Of a stretch of 64,000 nucleotides of DNA, positions 1-26,570 are shown one piece after another. The notes beneath the pieces are model-generated. The model was given only the letters and a program-made list of their open reading frames with translations. It made no database searches and was not told the DNA's origin. Position numbers and translations under genes: made by a program. The stretch comes from Maea johnstoni (Eukaryota > Annelida > Polychaeta > Spionida > Magelonidae), in contig OZ012687.1 of the NCBI GenBank assembly GCA_963942565.1, positions 1,164,577 to 1,228,576 of the forward strand, in the 5' to 3' direction. How positions within the stretch are numbered: the stretch's first letter is position 1; each line of letters begins with the position of its first letter.

Positions 1-175
1 CACTTCTGTTGGCATCCTTTTCAAGAGTTGAAGTTGAGAATTGAGCACATGAACCTGACAGCTCTGAGTGTTGGAAAGTGATATTGCACCCCAATATCAC
101 TTTTGTAAGGTGGTCATGTGACCATGATCTGACCAATCACAGCAGAGAATGAGCAGTAGGCATATAATAAAACCC
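1..175. repeat. possible terminal-inverted-repeat or MITE fragment
   Basis: Positions 72-101 form a short hairpin: GTGATATTG, a five-base loop, then CAATATCAC. The segment ends in GACCAATCACAG...CATATAATAAAA. This resembles the right end of the foldback-type element near 22.55-22.58 kb, which ends in GGTCATATAATAA. The rest of 176-912 holds only the CTA array and anonymous intron-like sequence. Confidence 0.3.
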
Positions 176-338
176 TATAGTCTTGGTCGTTGTTGGGTAG
201 ATTGTATGACATGTGTATCTGGAGTGCACACGTGGTCCAGTTACATTATTCTCAACATAATGCCTATGTTACCAAGATATCTCCATAGGCACCCTCCAAA
301 TGAAAATACGCTGCAAACCTGATCCATCGCACAACATA

Positions 339-364
339 TACTACTACTACTACTACTACTCCTC

Positions 365-416
<52 letters not shown>

Positions 417-452
417 TACTGCTACTACTACTATTACTACCACTACTACTAA
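339..452 (+). repeat. (CTA)n microsatellite
   Basis: About 110 bp of CTA triplets with a few CTC, TTC and GCT variants. It lies downstream of the last visible CLCA exon. Confidence 0.9.
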
Positions 453-912
453 CCTCTCGAAGTTACAACCCCTCTAACTTGACCAGTCCTTTACAGAGAC
501 CACATTTTGCGGGTCCAAAATATTTCGCTATTAATTTTATTGTAAAGTGAACCCCTCCCCCTATTTTGACCACGACTCTAAAGTGACCGACTCCTATAAA
601 GTGATCATATATTGCTGGTTCCGATGGCCATTTTCAATCCCTCTAAAGCAACCACCTATATTCACCTCTTTGTCCACCATATAAGGAAAAGCCCCTATTC
701 TCTGTGAAAGGTCACTGACAATGCTTATCCTTTATTGCGAAATAAAAATGATATGCTTTGAAGAGAATTTACTTTGAGGTTGTCAATCCAACAGCTTTGC
801 AGACATACTGATTGCACTTAGTTATCTTCAATCCTGAACACAAAGGAGCTGCCCTGTAATGCACTTGGCTAATTTCAATTGTGGCAAGCAATGTATACTG
901 TTTGCTACTTAC

Positions 913-13928
<13,016 letters not shown>

Positions 13929-14726
13929 CTGAAGTAGATTTAAAAATCCAAAATTGGTATACGAAAGGTACATCTTTGGTTACAAGAAAAGCAAATAAAC
14001 ACCAAACTTCATATTGTTCAATACACTTTGTTATAAATCTTTGCTCTTCAGCAAGTGAATATATTACCATGCAAACACATCATCAAAACACACAACTGCT
14101 CAATGTGTATGCTAACAGTTTCCGTGCGCTTTCAGACTGATGGTTTTAAAAGAGGTATACATACACCAATTATAAACACGCCATTTAATGAAAAGAAATA
14201 CAACATTAGTGCGGTTGTTATTTTTCTCCCGACCTAGAGCAAACATAGGAAGCTGGTCTGTATAGCACACGAAGCCTATGTTTAACTAGTATGCAATCGT
14301 TGACCCAAGGCGTGACACATGCCCTAGGACGCAAACTCAAGTCTTTTGGCTTATTTCATCTTTGGTAACCGGCTTGAATTTCCTCTAGTTGGGTATTATC
14401 CGCTACGCGCTTGGATCCTACATTTGGATTTAGAAATTCCAAACCTTAAATATAGAGATGTATGACACTTCGATGCAAAACATTCCCCTTAAAATATCAC
14501 CCGGGGCTGTGGTAAACAACTTGGAAATATCATATTGTTCATAGAATTAAATGACGTGTATCATAGCTGGAACCGCTATCAGTAAGATCTACATCAAAAT
14601 ACTGTCCACTCGGCCCGGGATAGGCTAAACAACTCAGGATACAAATAGCCTCCTGCCATTAATGATACTATATAGACTCATACATGTACAATGACACTTA
14701 CTACATGTATGTAACCTGAGTTCTAA

Positions 14727-14790
14727 CCCTTCCAATGCTGAAGCTACTTTCGTCCAAAGCACAAGGACACAACGATTAAATAAAAAACAA
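14727..14790 (+). mobile_element. half copy of a piggyBac-like MITE terminus
   Basis: The segment begins TAACCCTTCCAATGCTG and continues with a TTCGTCCAAAG-type segment followed by a CACAAGGACACAA-like string. It closely matches one end of the TTAA-flanked MITE at 45625-45747 (reverse strand there). No matching second terminus was found, so this copy is truncated. Confidence 0.55.
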
Positions 14791-14929
14791 CATCTAAACC
14801 CTGTCATGTTGGTATTCATTGGATAGCTCTCATCGAGTACTGTCAGATGAGTGCCCATGTGCCAGGGTTTCAGTCATTTTTTTTTAGGATTTTTGCATCA
14901 TTTCTTATTGGCAAAATTATCCACCAGCA

Positions 14930-15100
14930 GGATAAAGGTCAAGAGTTATTAGACATCTGCTACCGCAAGACTTCCCTCGCCCACGTTTTTGCTTTTGTAT
15001 TTTTGTTTGCAGTATATTATGTTTTCTGTATCTGTATACTTTTACATCTGATGATCTAGCCAAAGAATATTCAATACAATACAACACTACAATATAATAC
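14930..15100 (+). mobile_element. 3' end of a pentamer-tailed retroelement
   Basis: The end is T-rich, followed by AAAGAATATTCAATACAATACAACACTAC-type tailing (TACAA repeats). The tail style matches the other plus-strand ends at 29.2 and 46.1 kb and the large LINE at 50.6 kb. No coding part is left. Confidence 0.4.
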
Positions 15101-15536
15101 TTGTGGAAAAGCCTTAGTTAAATGTTGTAATAAACGATATATGGAAGCTCAAGTTGAGTTTTGATTAATATCTTTTACAAAATGCCTTTGTGAGATAGGT
15201 ATTCCCTAAATAATTAGGTCTTTCATCCGCTGCATTGAAGAGTGAAAAAGCATTGCTTGACTACTGTTACTTCCTGTGAGTGCAGATCGATCAGTGGCAA
15301 TGCTTGGTGTCCTAATGCACCCGGCAGCATACCTCTCTCCGCATCATCTAACACCTACTGATTGGCGATACACCCGTGATACCTCGCCCGGAGTTCAAGT
15401 ATCCTAATGTGCACATTGCGCATTGACAAACCCCGCACCTATGCGCTGAGCCTGACACGCAACCAATTGTCTGTTGACACTCATACTGCACTCGCCAATG
15501 TGTACCATCAAAAGGAAGTGTGGTTCAATTCAACAT

Positions 15537-15588
15537 TATTATTATTATTAGTAGTAGTAGTAGTAGTTGTAGTAGTAGTAGTATATCC

Positions 15589-15624
<36 letters not shown>
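15537..15624 (+). repeat. compound ATT/GTA/TTG triplet array
   Basis: Three triplet types follow one another (ATT, then GTA, then TTG) over about 90 bp. A Val/Leu-rich open frame across it is a by-product. Confidence 0.9.
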
Positions 15625-15921
15625 AGAGTGTAAAATAGGCAGGCAAGTTTTTTTTAACAAAACGTTTCCGTATAGTGACCGAGAGATGCCGAAGGGTTTA
15701 CTACTTCCTATTCAGGCTTATGGGGAAATTTGTTTGTTCATTTTGACCATGTGCAATACATCTTTTGCTACATTTACAACCCCGTTTGGGGTATCCAATA
15801 TTCATTTAAAAGAGGAGGACATCACACACTCAAAGAGCCCTAACATGATGCCAAATCCAAATGGATTTTCAGGTCCGTGAACCCTAGGATAAGCCCCAAA
15901 ACCTTTTTTATTTTCTAAGGC

Positions 15922-16250
15922 CTAGATATAGGGTATAAGCTAACCTAAATTAGTGCTCGGCACGCCAAGATTGCCTACTTACATCAAAACGTGGCTCCCT
16001 TTTTACACGAGTCCGACCCCCTCTTACGAAGTCTACTTCATTTAAAGGGTACAATCTCTCCACAATTGCTGCCTAGCACTGCAAGGCTCTCTACCCATGT
16101 CTATCTCCACAACATCCTTAAGAGTTTAACGTCCTACTTAATTTAAAGGGTATACTTTTCCCTAAATTGTTGGGCGGTACTGCGAGGGACCCTCCCCCAA
16201 CCCAGCTCTGGTTTATAGGGTATGATTAGCCCTAGATTATGCTCGGCGAC
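15922..16250 (+). repeat. degenerate tandem repeat, about four units
   Basis: Four diverged units carry the landmark A(T/A)AGGGTA near 15931, 16047, 16147 and 16217. In each it is followed by a CCCTAAATT-like stretch and then a C(T/C)CGGC or CTAGCACTGC segment. Spacing shrinks from about 116 to 100 to 70 bp. It looks like an old satellite or decayed internal duplication. Confidence 0.5.
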
Positions 16251-17828
16251 ATAATGTGATGATTGGAGAGTGGCCCGTGGGGTGACTCAGCGGAACATCA
16301 GGGTGTCCCCGGGATCCTCAATACCATCCATTCCTCACACATGAGTGCTTGATCCCTTGGCTCGCAGCTAATTGCACGTTGCTGTAATGGGCAGTTTTCC
16401 GCACACAAACTGCTGGCTCTTTGTCCAAAACGATGCGGAATTACTAGGAATTACTTACTAGCTGTCGCAGGCAGCTCCTGAGGTGTGCAGTGAAAAATTA
16501 CACATACAACCCAAGAATGTGTCAAATACTTTTGAAAATTCTTGCTATACATAATTCGCTTCATGAATAATTTAAACATCTTCATATTTATTTGCACGCA
16601 AACGACTACTTTTCTAAAAGAAGTAAGTTTCAGTATATCTCTTTATCTTACAAAGTCCCTTATTTGGCATTATTATTAAATTGTCGTCCAAAATTGGATT
16701 TTTTTATTATCAATACATTTAAAAGAAAGAAGCAGTTATAACATAGACATTCACAAGACTGTTTTCTTATCAACCGACTCTTCCTGTCGAGAGTGTTATG
16801 TACACATCGAGGGATACCACGTGTTCTTTTCTGTGCTTTTAATCGAGTGATATATGTGTGGGTGCTAATTGAGACCACTCTTAGACCAGTCCCAAAGTTA
16901 AAATTTAACTGTAAACAACTACACCCCGACAGTGTCATAGGAAATAAATGTGTTTGGAAAAAGTTTAAAAGGTTTGTTTATTGCTAAAAAATCTGCTAGA
17001 AAATCAAATGTAATGTAACTTCTTTCTTAAATACAAATTTTGTACGATGAATTAAGCCGTAGCCTCTAATATATAATGGAGTTGAATTTTATATGCAAGT
17101 AGAAACATATATTTTAGATTGTACAAGGTACCAGCACTATAATCGAAGTTGGTACGTGAGCCGCAGTGCATAAGCATATGAATGGTGGCTCTTCACCCAT
17201 TCAGCCCCTTTACAAGTGTCATCTACAACTATCATACTTTTTGAAAATAACTTTGAAATAACTTATTAATACGCAAATACTTAAAGGGGGTTGTAGTGTG
17301 GGTTATGATGAAGATATCTCCTACAAATATTTTTCAAATAATGCTCTGATCATAAGGATACAGCCAAAATAATCAGGGTTGTTTTCGCTGGAGATGTACA
17401 TGGCTTAACCATTAAGGGTGTTCCACCTTTTCTTCCCTCCACAGCTGTGCTCGTAAAAGGCAGAATGCTATTACTAAAGGGGCATTTAGGGTTTCCCTGT
17501 CATAGCCTCAAAGGGTCGGCTACAGGTTTATTGCCTTTATTGCCTACTAAACCTATCAAGGTGTGATGATTATAAGATCAAGGCTGGAGACTCAGGGATT
17601 TACTTCACCAGGAGGTCATGGAGAATGATGTATATTTAACCCCGCGTGATTCATGTCCGCATAATTGTTTCTGAACATCCAAAGGTGCATTCCTGCAGGC
17701 CTATAGGGTGGTTGACCAAAACGTGTTGGTTGGAATATGTGCAACATAAGCTAAGGAGATGTTGTACGGTCAGTACATAGTTTCAACAAATAGCACACAC
17801 ACACACACATATAGTAGTCGTAGGAGTA

Positions 17829-19200
<1,372 letters not shown>

Positions 19201-19210
19201 TAAATGGAAA

Positions 19211-19294
19211 GTATTATTATCATTATTATTATTATTATTATTATGATTATCATCATCATCATCATCATTTTTATTATCAATATTATCATTATTA

Positions 19295-19329
<35 letters not shown>

Positions 19330-19379
19330 GTAATCATCGTCGTCATTATCATCATCATCATCATCATCATCCTCATCAA

Positions 19380-19447
<68 letters not shown>

Positions 19448-19527
19448 ATAGTAGTAGTAGTAGTAGTAGTTGTAGGAGCAGCAGCAGCAGTAGTAGTAGT
19501 AGTAGAAGTAGTGGTTGTAGTAGAAGG

Positions 19528-19598
<71 letters not shown>

Positions 19599-19641
19599 GA
19601 GCAGCAGCAGCAGCAGTAGCAGTAGTACTAGCAGCAGCAGC

Positions 19642-19679
<38 letters not shown>

Positions 19680-19728
19680 CAGCAGCAGCAGCAGCAGAAG
19701 CAGCAGCAGTAGTAGTAGTTGTAGTATC
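19211..19728. repeat. 518-bp compound triplet array (ATT, ATC, GTA, GCA)
   Basis: ATT and ATC triplets occupy 19211-19378, then GTA and GCA triplets run to 19728, all in one register. Because units are triplets without stops in most frames, it yields 190-residue open frames on both strands (poly-Leu, poly-Ser, poly-Thr). None shows coding character. Confidence 0.97.
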
Positions 19729-19739
19729 ACCATCACATG

Positions 19740-21767
19740 TGGTTGGTTTATTAAGTACCTCAATTAGGGTCTCATATGGACACACAGAAAGCTAATTAGT
19801 TTCACCATATGACACAGCAGTGTTGGTAAATCAGGAGATGTACTGAGGTCATTTTGTCCTAAGCTATTTGCGGAGAAAATGTGTCCTTTACATTTGAATA
19901 ACAACAATTGAAGGTCAATGTAGGAACGGTATCTGTTATGTGAACGATTAAACACATATCGTGTTGCAACTCTAGATTAGCAAACGTTACCCCGGACAAA
20001 CGATATTCTATACGGGACAAGGTTTGCGCAACACTCACGAGAGGCACATCCTCCTCATATTGACAACCTTATGAATCATTGAAAAATGTGACATAAATTG
20101 AAATTGGAATTGAATTGAACTACGTTTCAGAACCTACAAGCAGTAGAGGAAAAGTCTATGGTAAGGGTATTTGGAATGTAGATATATAAATTCAAATAAG
20201 GTAAAGATACGTTGTAGGGAGAATATAGAGTTTGTCATCATATGGCTAACTTACATGAGGATACCAATGTGTTTTGTGAAAAAGGCTTAGTAAAAATATG
20301 CCTCTCTTTTTAATCGTATTTTGTTTCATTTGTTCAGTTCTGTTACACAAACATTATAATTAGCACTGTATGATCTAATCAAAAGATTCCCTCGCATCCT
20401 ACATGTTACCAATGTGCGTCCCTTTATAAAGACACCACTGGCCAAGGGTGCATTTTCCTCGACCCGGATACCCGAAGAACAGAATTGTGAAAGCTAAGAC
20501 AGCACATTTATTCGCACAGTTCAATTCTGTGTAGGCCATCTCTGATTCCCGTCGTAACCTTGCTCTGCGGAAACCATTGTTTAGGATATAAAGACCCTCT
20601 CGTTCCTTCTAAACCATTGTGAAACGTACACCAAAATCAAAATAGTCCATGAAATATATACTATGAGTGATATCACGATAAACTATTCCATATTTAAAGT
20701 TTAAGAAAAGTTATTCAGTACATGGAGTAACCCCAACGGTTGAGCGTGTTAGGGTACTGTGAAACCGCTATGGGTGTTTTCCGTTGCTGCGCAATGTTTA
20801 GGGTTTGACTGACACTTCATAATGGTTCGGTTAGTGGATGGTTTCCCCAGGGTTTTAAGGTTGCTTGTGCCATCAGATTCTGGTCAGCCACTAGGAAGTC
20901 TTTTTTTTTACAGAGGTGAAACAACAAAATTCCAAGTTCCATACTTTTCCCCTGAAGCTGAGTTGCATATTGGTGATTAAAACTCACTGAGCGCGTTATG
21001 CACGACCGGAACATATTACAAAATGACAAAACTTCTGTCACTTTACGACCAGTATCAAGTACTGTACACTGCCTTAATATTCCGTGCTTAAATAGTACGG
21101 ATCTCTTAAAATCCAAAAAGTCCGGTGTTTAAATAGTCCGGATTCGATCCCCTCATGCAGCGACATCTACCGATCATGATGTAAACTATTTTTTGTCAAG
21201 TGAACCGTCGCGGCGGCGACGTGACCACGCTCGAACTTGTCTGCATTTGATCCTTAGATTATATCAGTGAGCTTCCATACGATAGAAGCTCTCTGATTGC
21301 AGTCAAAATGTTCAAGCTGCCTGCCACATCAGGTGAGAACAACTCACCTAGTTGCCATTAGCAACTAGGTAAGACAAAGGAATGAATGTCACAAACATTC
21401 ATGATGGCTTCATATTCAGGAAGCACTAAAACAAATGAATGGGAAAGGGATGGGTTAAAATGGCCAAAAAAGAGCTGAAATATTTCATTTAATTATATTA
21501 GCAAAGTTAAAGGGTGTAAAAAGGCATTAGAGAGATGATTTGATAATTAGAGAGTTAATTCTGCATATATGACGCCTGTGAAGATGATAGTGGCGCATCC
21601 TATTGTCTGACAGTGAAACTAACGGACAAAGGGACGAGCGTAGCTCCCTTTCTATTTTTTTTCCATTACATGACTATGTGACTAGAATTCTGCTAAAGAA
21701 TAGTCATCCTCAGTCAAATTGTGAGAACAGATCAAATGACTTTGGTTTAAGTGGGGTGGGATTTTAT
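19740..21767. other. no gene recognised
   Basis: Single-copy-looking AT-rich sequence. A small plus-strand exon-like segment near 21293-21332 (splice-like AG before it, GTGAGA after, containing an ATG) is too short to support. Confidence 0.4.
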
Positions 21768-21912
21768 ACAAATATGGACTGATCCCGAGAGCAATATCAG
21801 GTTATATGGACCGAGGGAGAGCAATATTGCCCGCGGCCTTCGGCCTTGGGCAATATTGCTCTCCCTCGGTCCATATAACCTGATATTGCCCTCGGGATCA
21901 GTCCATATTTGT
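21768..21912. repeat. 145-bp near-perfect hairpin (inverted repeat)
   Basis: Two arms of about 68 bp meet at CCGCGGCCTTCGGCCTTGGG (centre 21840). Outside the tip I see only one mismatch across about 63 bp. Each arm carries GAGCAATATTGCCC next to the tip and ATATGGACTGATCCCGAG near its outer end. It abuts the TIR-like sequence at 21915 and is probably part of a foldback transposon. Confidence 0.92.
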
Positions 21913-22577
21913 TTTATTATATGACCACTGACAAATGGAGGAAGCATTAATTACACATCAAACAGAAGAAACATTTTGATTAAACTACCACTATCAGGTA
22001 TCCTTATTAATACAATAACAAAACATTGTTTGAAGCAAATAATCTTTAAAACTTCAAAACCCTCAAAATAAGCCTTAATTCACCCTTATTGGCTTTCAAA
22101 TGTTCAATTAGAAAAGTTCAGATCTTATCAAATCCCTCCCTAATTTTTTTTAAATTTAAAAAAAAAAAAAATTATATTTAAAAAAAATGTATTTTTTTTT
22201 TAATTTTTCACTTTATATTTTGAAAAAAATATATTTATTTCTTTTTATTTTTTTTTATTTTTTTTGAAATTTCTAAAAAAAAATTATTTTTTTTTAAATT
22301 TTTAATTTTCAATTTTTATTATTTTGGCTTATTTTGGGGCAAAATGGTGGCCGGTCATGTCACTGCCCATTTGATGGGCTGTTGGCATGCTTGGGAAATC
22401 TGGGGGTGTGTCACTATCCTGGCACTCTCATTGGATGGTGTGCCTGATCAGTCAATATTGCCAGTCCATCAACTGTTTTGATGGACTGGTTGGGAGATAT
22501 ACTCTAGTATAGGAAGTGGTCATAGCCAGAATTAACCAATCAAAAGAGAGATTGGTCAGTGGTCATATAATAATATA
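21913..22577. mobile_element. non-autonomous DNA-transposon-like element with 18-bp inverted termini
   Basis: TATTATATGACCACTGAC at 21915-21932 is repeated in inverse orientation at 22555-22572. Between them lie a block of long A and T homopolymers (22141-22320) and a small perfect hairpin CCAGTCCATCA/TGATGGACTGG at 22459-22487. No transposase frame is present. Superfamily unassigned. Confidence 0.55.
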
Positions 22578-22957
22578 GCTTATAGTACCATATGCAACTA
22601 ATTGACAAGCTAAAGTCAATTGTTTAGAAACCGCCATACCTCATTCCAAGTCACTGGCAACTTTTGAACATGGTCAGACACAGCGTGTAATCTGCACATA
22701 ATACACTGTACCTCTCTAAGAAGTGGGTGGTCCTTATGCACCATATTTTTATTAATCACAGAGAAATTAAATCAACATTGGAGCGTAAAGCATCGATTCC
22801 TCTCTAGAATTACATACTGGTATGCTTGTGCCATCAATATCAAAAAGATCATTCATGAATGAACAAAACTTTGTAGAGAAAGAAATAATATAGAATTATG
22901 GAAGTATCATCGTTCGCTTAATTGGTCCCTGGGAGTCTAATGACCCTTGAATTATAT

Positions 22958-23165
<208 letters not shown>

Positions 23166-23598
23166 CACCAAAATAAAAACACACATTGCACGGGTGGCTG
23201 CATATTGAAAATGCCAGTAGTAGGTCTATATTTCATTATTAAGGATTTCAACGTATCACATATATCAATCATGCTGTCAACACGCACATGTCACCCCCTG
23301 CCTGCTCCCTGCGTCTCTGAATACACCACATGCCCTTAACACTATCATTACATAACAGCGACACACACTTACCTCGCCATCAACCTAACAGGTGTTATTT
23401 TCACAAATAATGCTCCAGCTAGCTCAGAATTGGCTCTTTTCCAGAAAGTGAGAGACGTGTTTTAGGCAAGCGTTGACAAACGTGACAGGGAATACAAAAA
23501 AAACGAAAATGCACCATAGACCATTATCAATACAACGTGCATCTCAGACTTGGTCAGAGTCACCACCTGTTCATTAATCTCCTCATGTCTGACATAAT

Positions 23599-23953
<355 letters not shown>

Positions 23954-24159
23954 TCAAAAAAATCTTCTATCAAGTGATCAATGTATTCCGCATCAGAATA
24001 TCTACAGGCAATCTAGTATATATTGAATCGTTGAATAAAAGTAGGGTAGAAGAAAACTGAGAAATCATCTCCAATAGCTCCTTTTCAGTCTATCGTCATT
24101 GCATCTGTATTGCTTATTTGTCCAATCGTAAAGTGACGTAAAGGGAGTAAAGTGTATGT

Positions 24160-24967
24160 GTGCAGAGTAAAGGCTGTAGACAAAGTAAAAGTGATAGTCA
24201 AAATAAAGACTGTAGACAAAGTCAACGTTGTAGGCAAAGTAAAGGCTGTAGGCAAAGTAAAGGGTGTGGACAACGTAAATGCTGTAGACAAAGTAAAGGC
24301 TGTAGACAATGTCAAAGTAAAGGCTGTGGACAAAGTCAAAGTAAAGGCTGTAGACAAAGTCAAAGTAAAGGCTGTAGACAAAGTCAAAGTAAAGCCTGTA
24401 GACAAAGTACAGACTGAAGTCAAAGTCAAAGTAAAGGCTGTAGACAAAGTAAAGGCTGTAGACAAAGTAAAGGCTGTAGTCAAGGTTAAGGCTGTAGACA
24501 AAGTCAAAGTAAAGGCTGTAGACAAGGTTAAGGCTGTAGACAAAGTCAAAGTAAAGGCGGTAGACAACGTCAAGGCTGTGGTCAAAGTCAAAGTAAAGGG
24601 TGTAGACAAAGTCAAAGTAAAGGCTGTAGACAAAGTAAAGGCTGAAGTCACAGTCAAAGTAAAGGGTGTAGACAAAGTCAAAGTAAAGGGTGTAGACAAA
24701 GTCAAAGTAAAGGCTGTAATCAAAGTCAAAGTAAAGGCTGTAGACAAAGTCAAAGTAAAGGCTGTAGCCAAAGTAAAGGTTGTAGTCAAAGTCAAAGTAA
24801 AGGCTGTAGTCAAAGTAAAGGCGACAATGTCAAAGTAAAGGCTGTAATCAAAGTCAAAGTAAAGGCTGTAGACAAAGTCAAAGTAAAGGCTGTAGACAAA
24901 GTCAACGTTAAGGCTGTAGACAAAGGAAGGACTGTAGACAGCGTCAGAGTCAAGGTTGTAGACAAAC
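24160..24967. repeat. 18/24-bp minisatellite built from hexamers, open on both strands
   Basis: About 800 bp of units such as AAGGCTGTAGACAAAGTC plus an optional AAAGTA hexamer, giving 18- and 24-bp periods with substitutions. Periods divisible by three keep several frames open. The plus strand gives 228 residues of VKAVDKVKVK-type repeat and the minus strand 242 residues of STAFTLTL-type repeat. No unique flanking coding sequence or splice sites were seen, so I treat it as a minisatellite rather than a gene. Confidence 0.9.
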
Positions 24968-25092
24968 CAAACTGCACGTGATAAGGACAGCTCTCCACTA
25001 AAGCTTTCTCATGTGAACCGTTGTTTTATTGACGAGCCGTGTGCCAGCGACTCCATTTCCCATTAGAGCGAGGTGAAAAACCAAGCACTTAC

Positions 25093-25171
25093 TGGAGGTT
25101 TCAACACCAAAAACCAGCGCCTCCTTAATGTGTGAGCCCACACGATCATATAGCACGTAGTACAGTCTGAC
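25093..25171 (-). CDS. candidate isolated 79-nt exon of an unknown gene
   Basis: The minus strand shows a pyrimidine-rich acceptor (TTACTCTCTTTAG), an open segment reading VRLYYVLYDRVGSHIKEALV then FGVETS, and a GTAAGT donor. The amphipathic strand pattern suits an extracellular beta-sandwich domain and faintly recalls macroglobulin (CD109/TEP) strands, but that is a guess. It ends in phase 1, so it cannot be the exon directly before CLCA exon A, which needs phase 0. Confidence 0.35.
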
Positions 25172-25179
25172 CTAAAGAG

Positions 25180-26032
25180 AGTAACTCGAAACGCAAAAAT
25201 GCATGCTCTCATTTTAATCCTGTCAAAAGTTCAGCAACAATGCATGTTTTATTCTGAAAATACAATCGCACGTCTACTTTTTGTGGCATAAAAAGGGAGT
25301 GAAGAGGCCGAGAGGAAAGAAGAGGTCGACTGAAAGGCCCATTGTAGCATGTCTCTCGACTACCGAGGGCAATGTATGACACCATGGCTGGCACACAAAC
25401 GGCATTGTTTCACTCGCAATAAACAGCATTCATCACGTCAATATTAAGTCATCAACGTCACCCGTCATGTCAAAGTTTAATATTTTTTAAATGCCTTGAG
25501 GAATCTAAACAAAGTAATCATTTGTACCTGGGTGCCACAGCCTCCCCTCCTTTAAATTACCTACAAACAATTAAACAAGAACTACTAAGCACAATCGCAT
25601 TCGAGGCCAAGCGAAAGCCAAAACAAAAAAACTACACAGTCAAAAGATCAGTTTTAATGTATCTGAATGGAGTTGATTGCTAAGCTTAAAATCCATTTGG
25701 TAATTCAAAGTTGAGTTACATGATTTAGTTTTACAAGTAGATCTCTCGAACTTGTCATTTGGTCGGTGAAGGATATATAAGGTGCATTCTGCCCCTCAAA
25801 TACAGTCAATTATATAGCTAAAACATGGCCACAGGAAAAAAACCATCCAACGACGCTCTCATCTATAGTCTCAGGGGGTAACCATTCAAAATGAAAGTAA
25901 GGGCTTTTCGAAAACCCTTAAAAACATAAAAAGTCAGTACTAATGAGATTTTACTAACTTCGAAATGTCGCGCCAACTACATATTTCTTGATATAATTGT
26001 TAAAGACTTTCTAAAGATCAAATACGGGGCCA
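25180..26032. other. no gene recognised
   Basis: Anonymous sequence between the candidate exon and the retroelement tail. I see no feature in it. Confidence 0.4.
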
Positions 26033-26300
26033 TCGTATCGTATCGTATATTTATTGACTGTTGTTTGTAATTACACAATCTGACACGTTACAAGAAATAA
26101 ATCAAACATACATTGTAAAAAACGCAAAACAGAAATAAGAAGTAAATAAAAGGTTAATACGGGCTTCAAAAGATTCACTATCTCAACATCATGTAGCTAC
26201 TAAGCCCGGGAACATAAAGTGTTTAGTACTAAACTAAAAAACTGAAATGCGTAAAAAGAATATATATAAATATCCAAGCTCGTACATCAACGGAAAAAAA
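26033..26300 (-). mobile_element. 3' UTR fragment of a pentamer-tailed LINE
   Basis: Read on the minus strand, the sequence ends CAGTCAATAAATATACGATACGATACGAT-like, with the AATAAA close to the tail. The upstream AATTACA stretch resembles the 3' UTR of the large LINE (50641 onward). No coding portion remains; the 5' limit is approximate. Confidence 0.5.
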
Positions 26301-26570
26301 ACACGCCGGATTTGGCGTATGCTTTAACTAAATGCCCAGTCCAAGAGTCACTTTGAAAGAAGAGTCGACGGGATCGCGGCAAGAATTAACACAAAACATG
26401 GGAATCTAAGAAAAGCTTATGGACGGCTTTGCTTTATGCAGAACAAAAAGAGGGCGCTGTGGGGCACCATTCGTTGACATTGTAAGCAGTTCAGAGAGAA
26501 ACAAAACATACGTCACTAGGAACGCCGGGAGTGAAAGTGACGGTCACTCGCAGGGGCCGGTGGTTACACA

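Noticed and set aside
24085-24813. 242-residue Thr/Leu repeat protein as a real gene
   Set aside because: The opposite strand is equally open because the repeat unit is a multiple of three. No start context, splice site or unique domain supports either frame.
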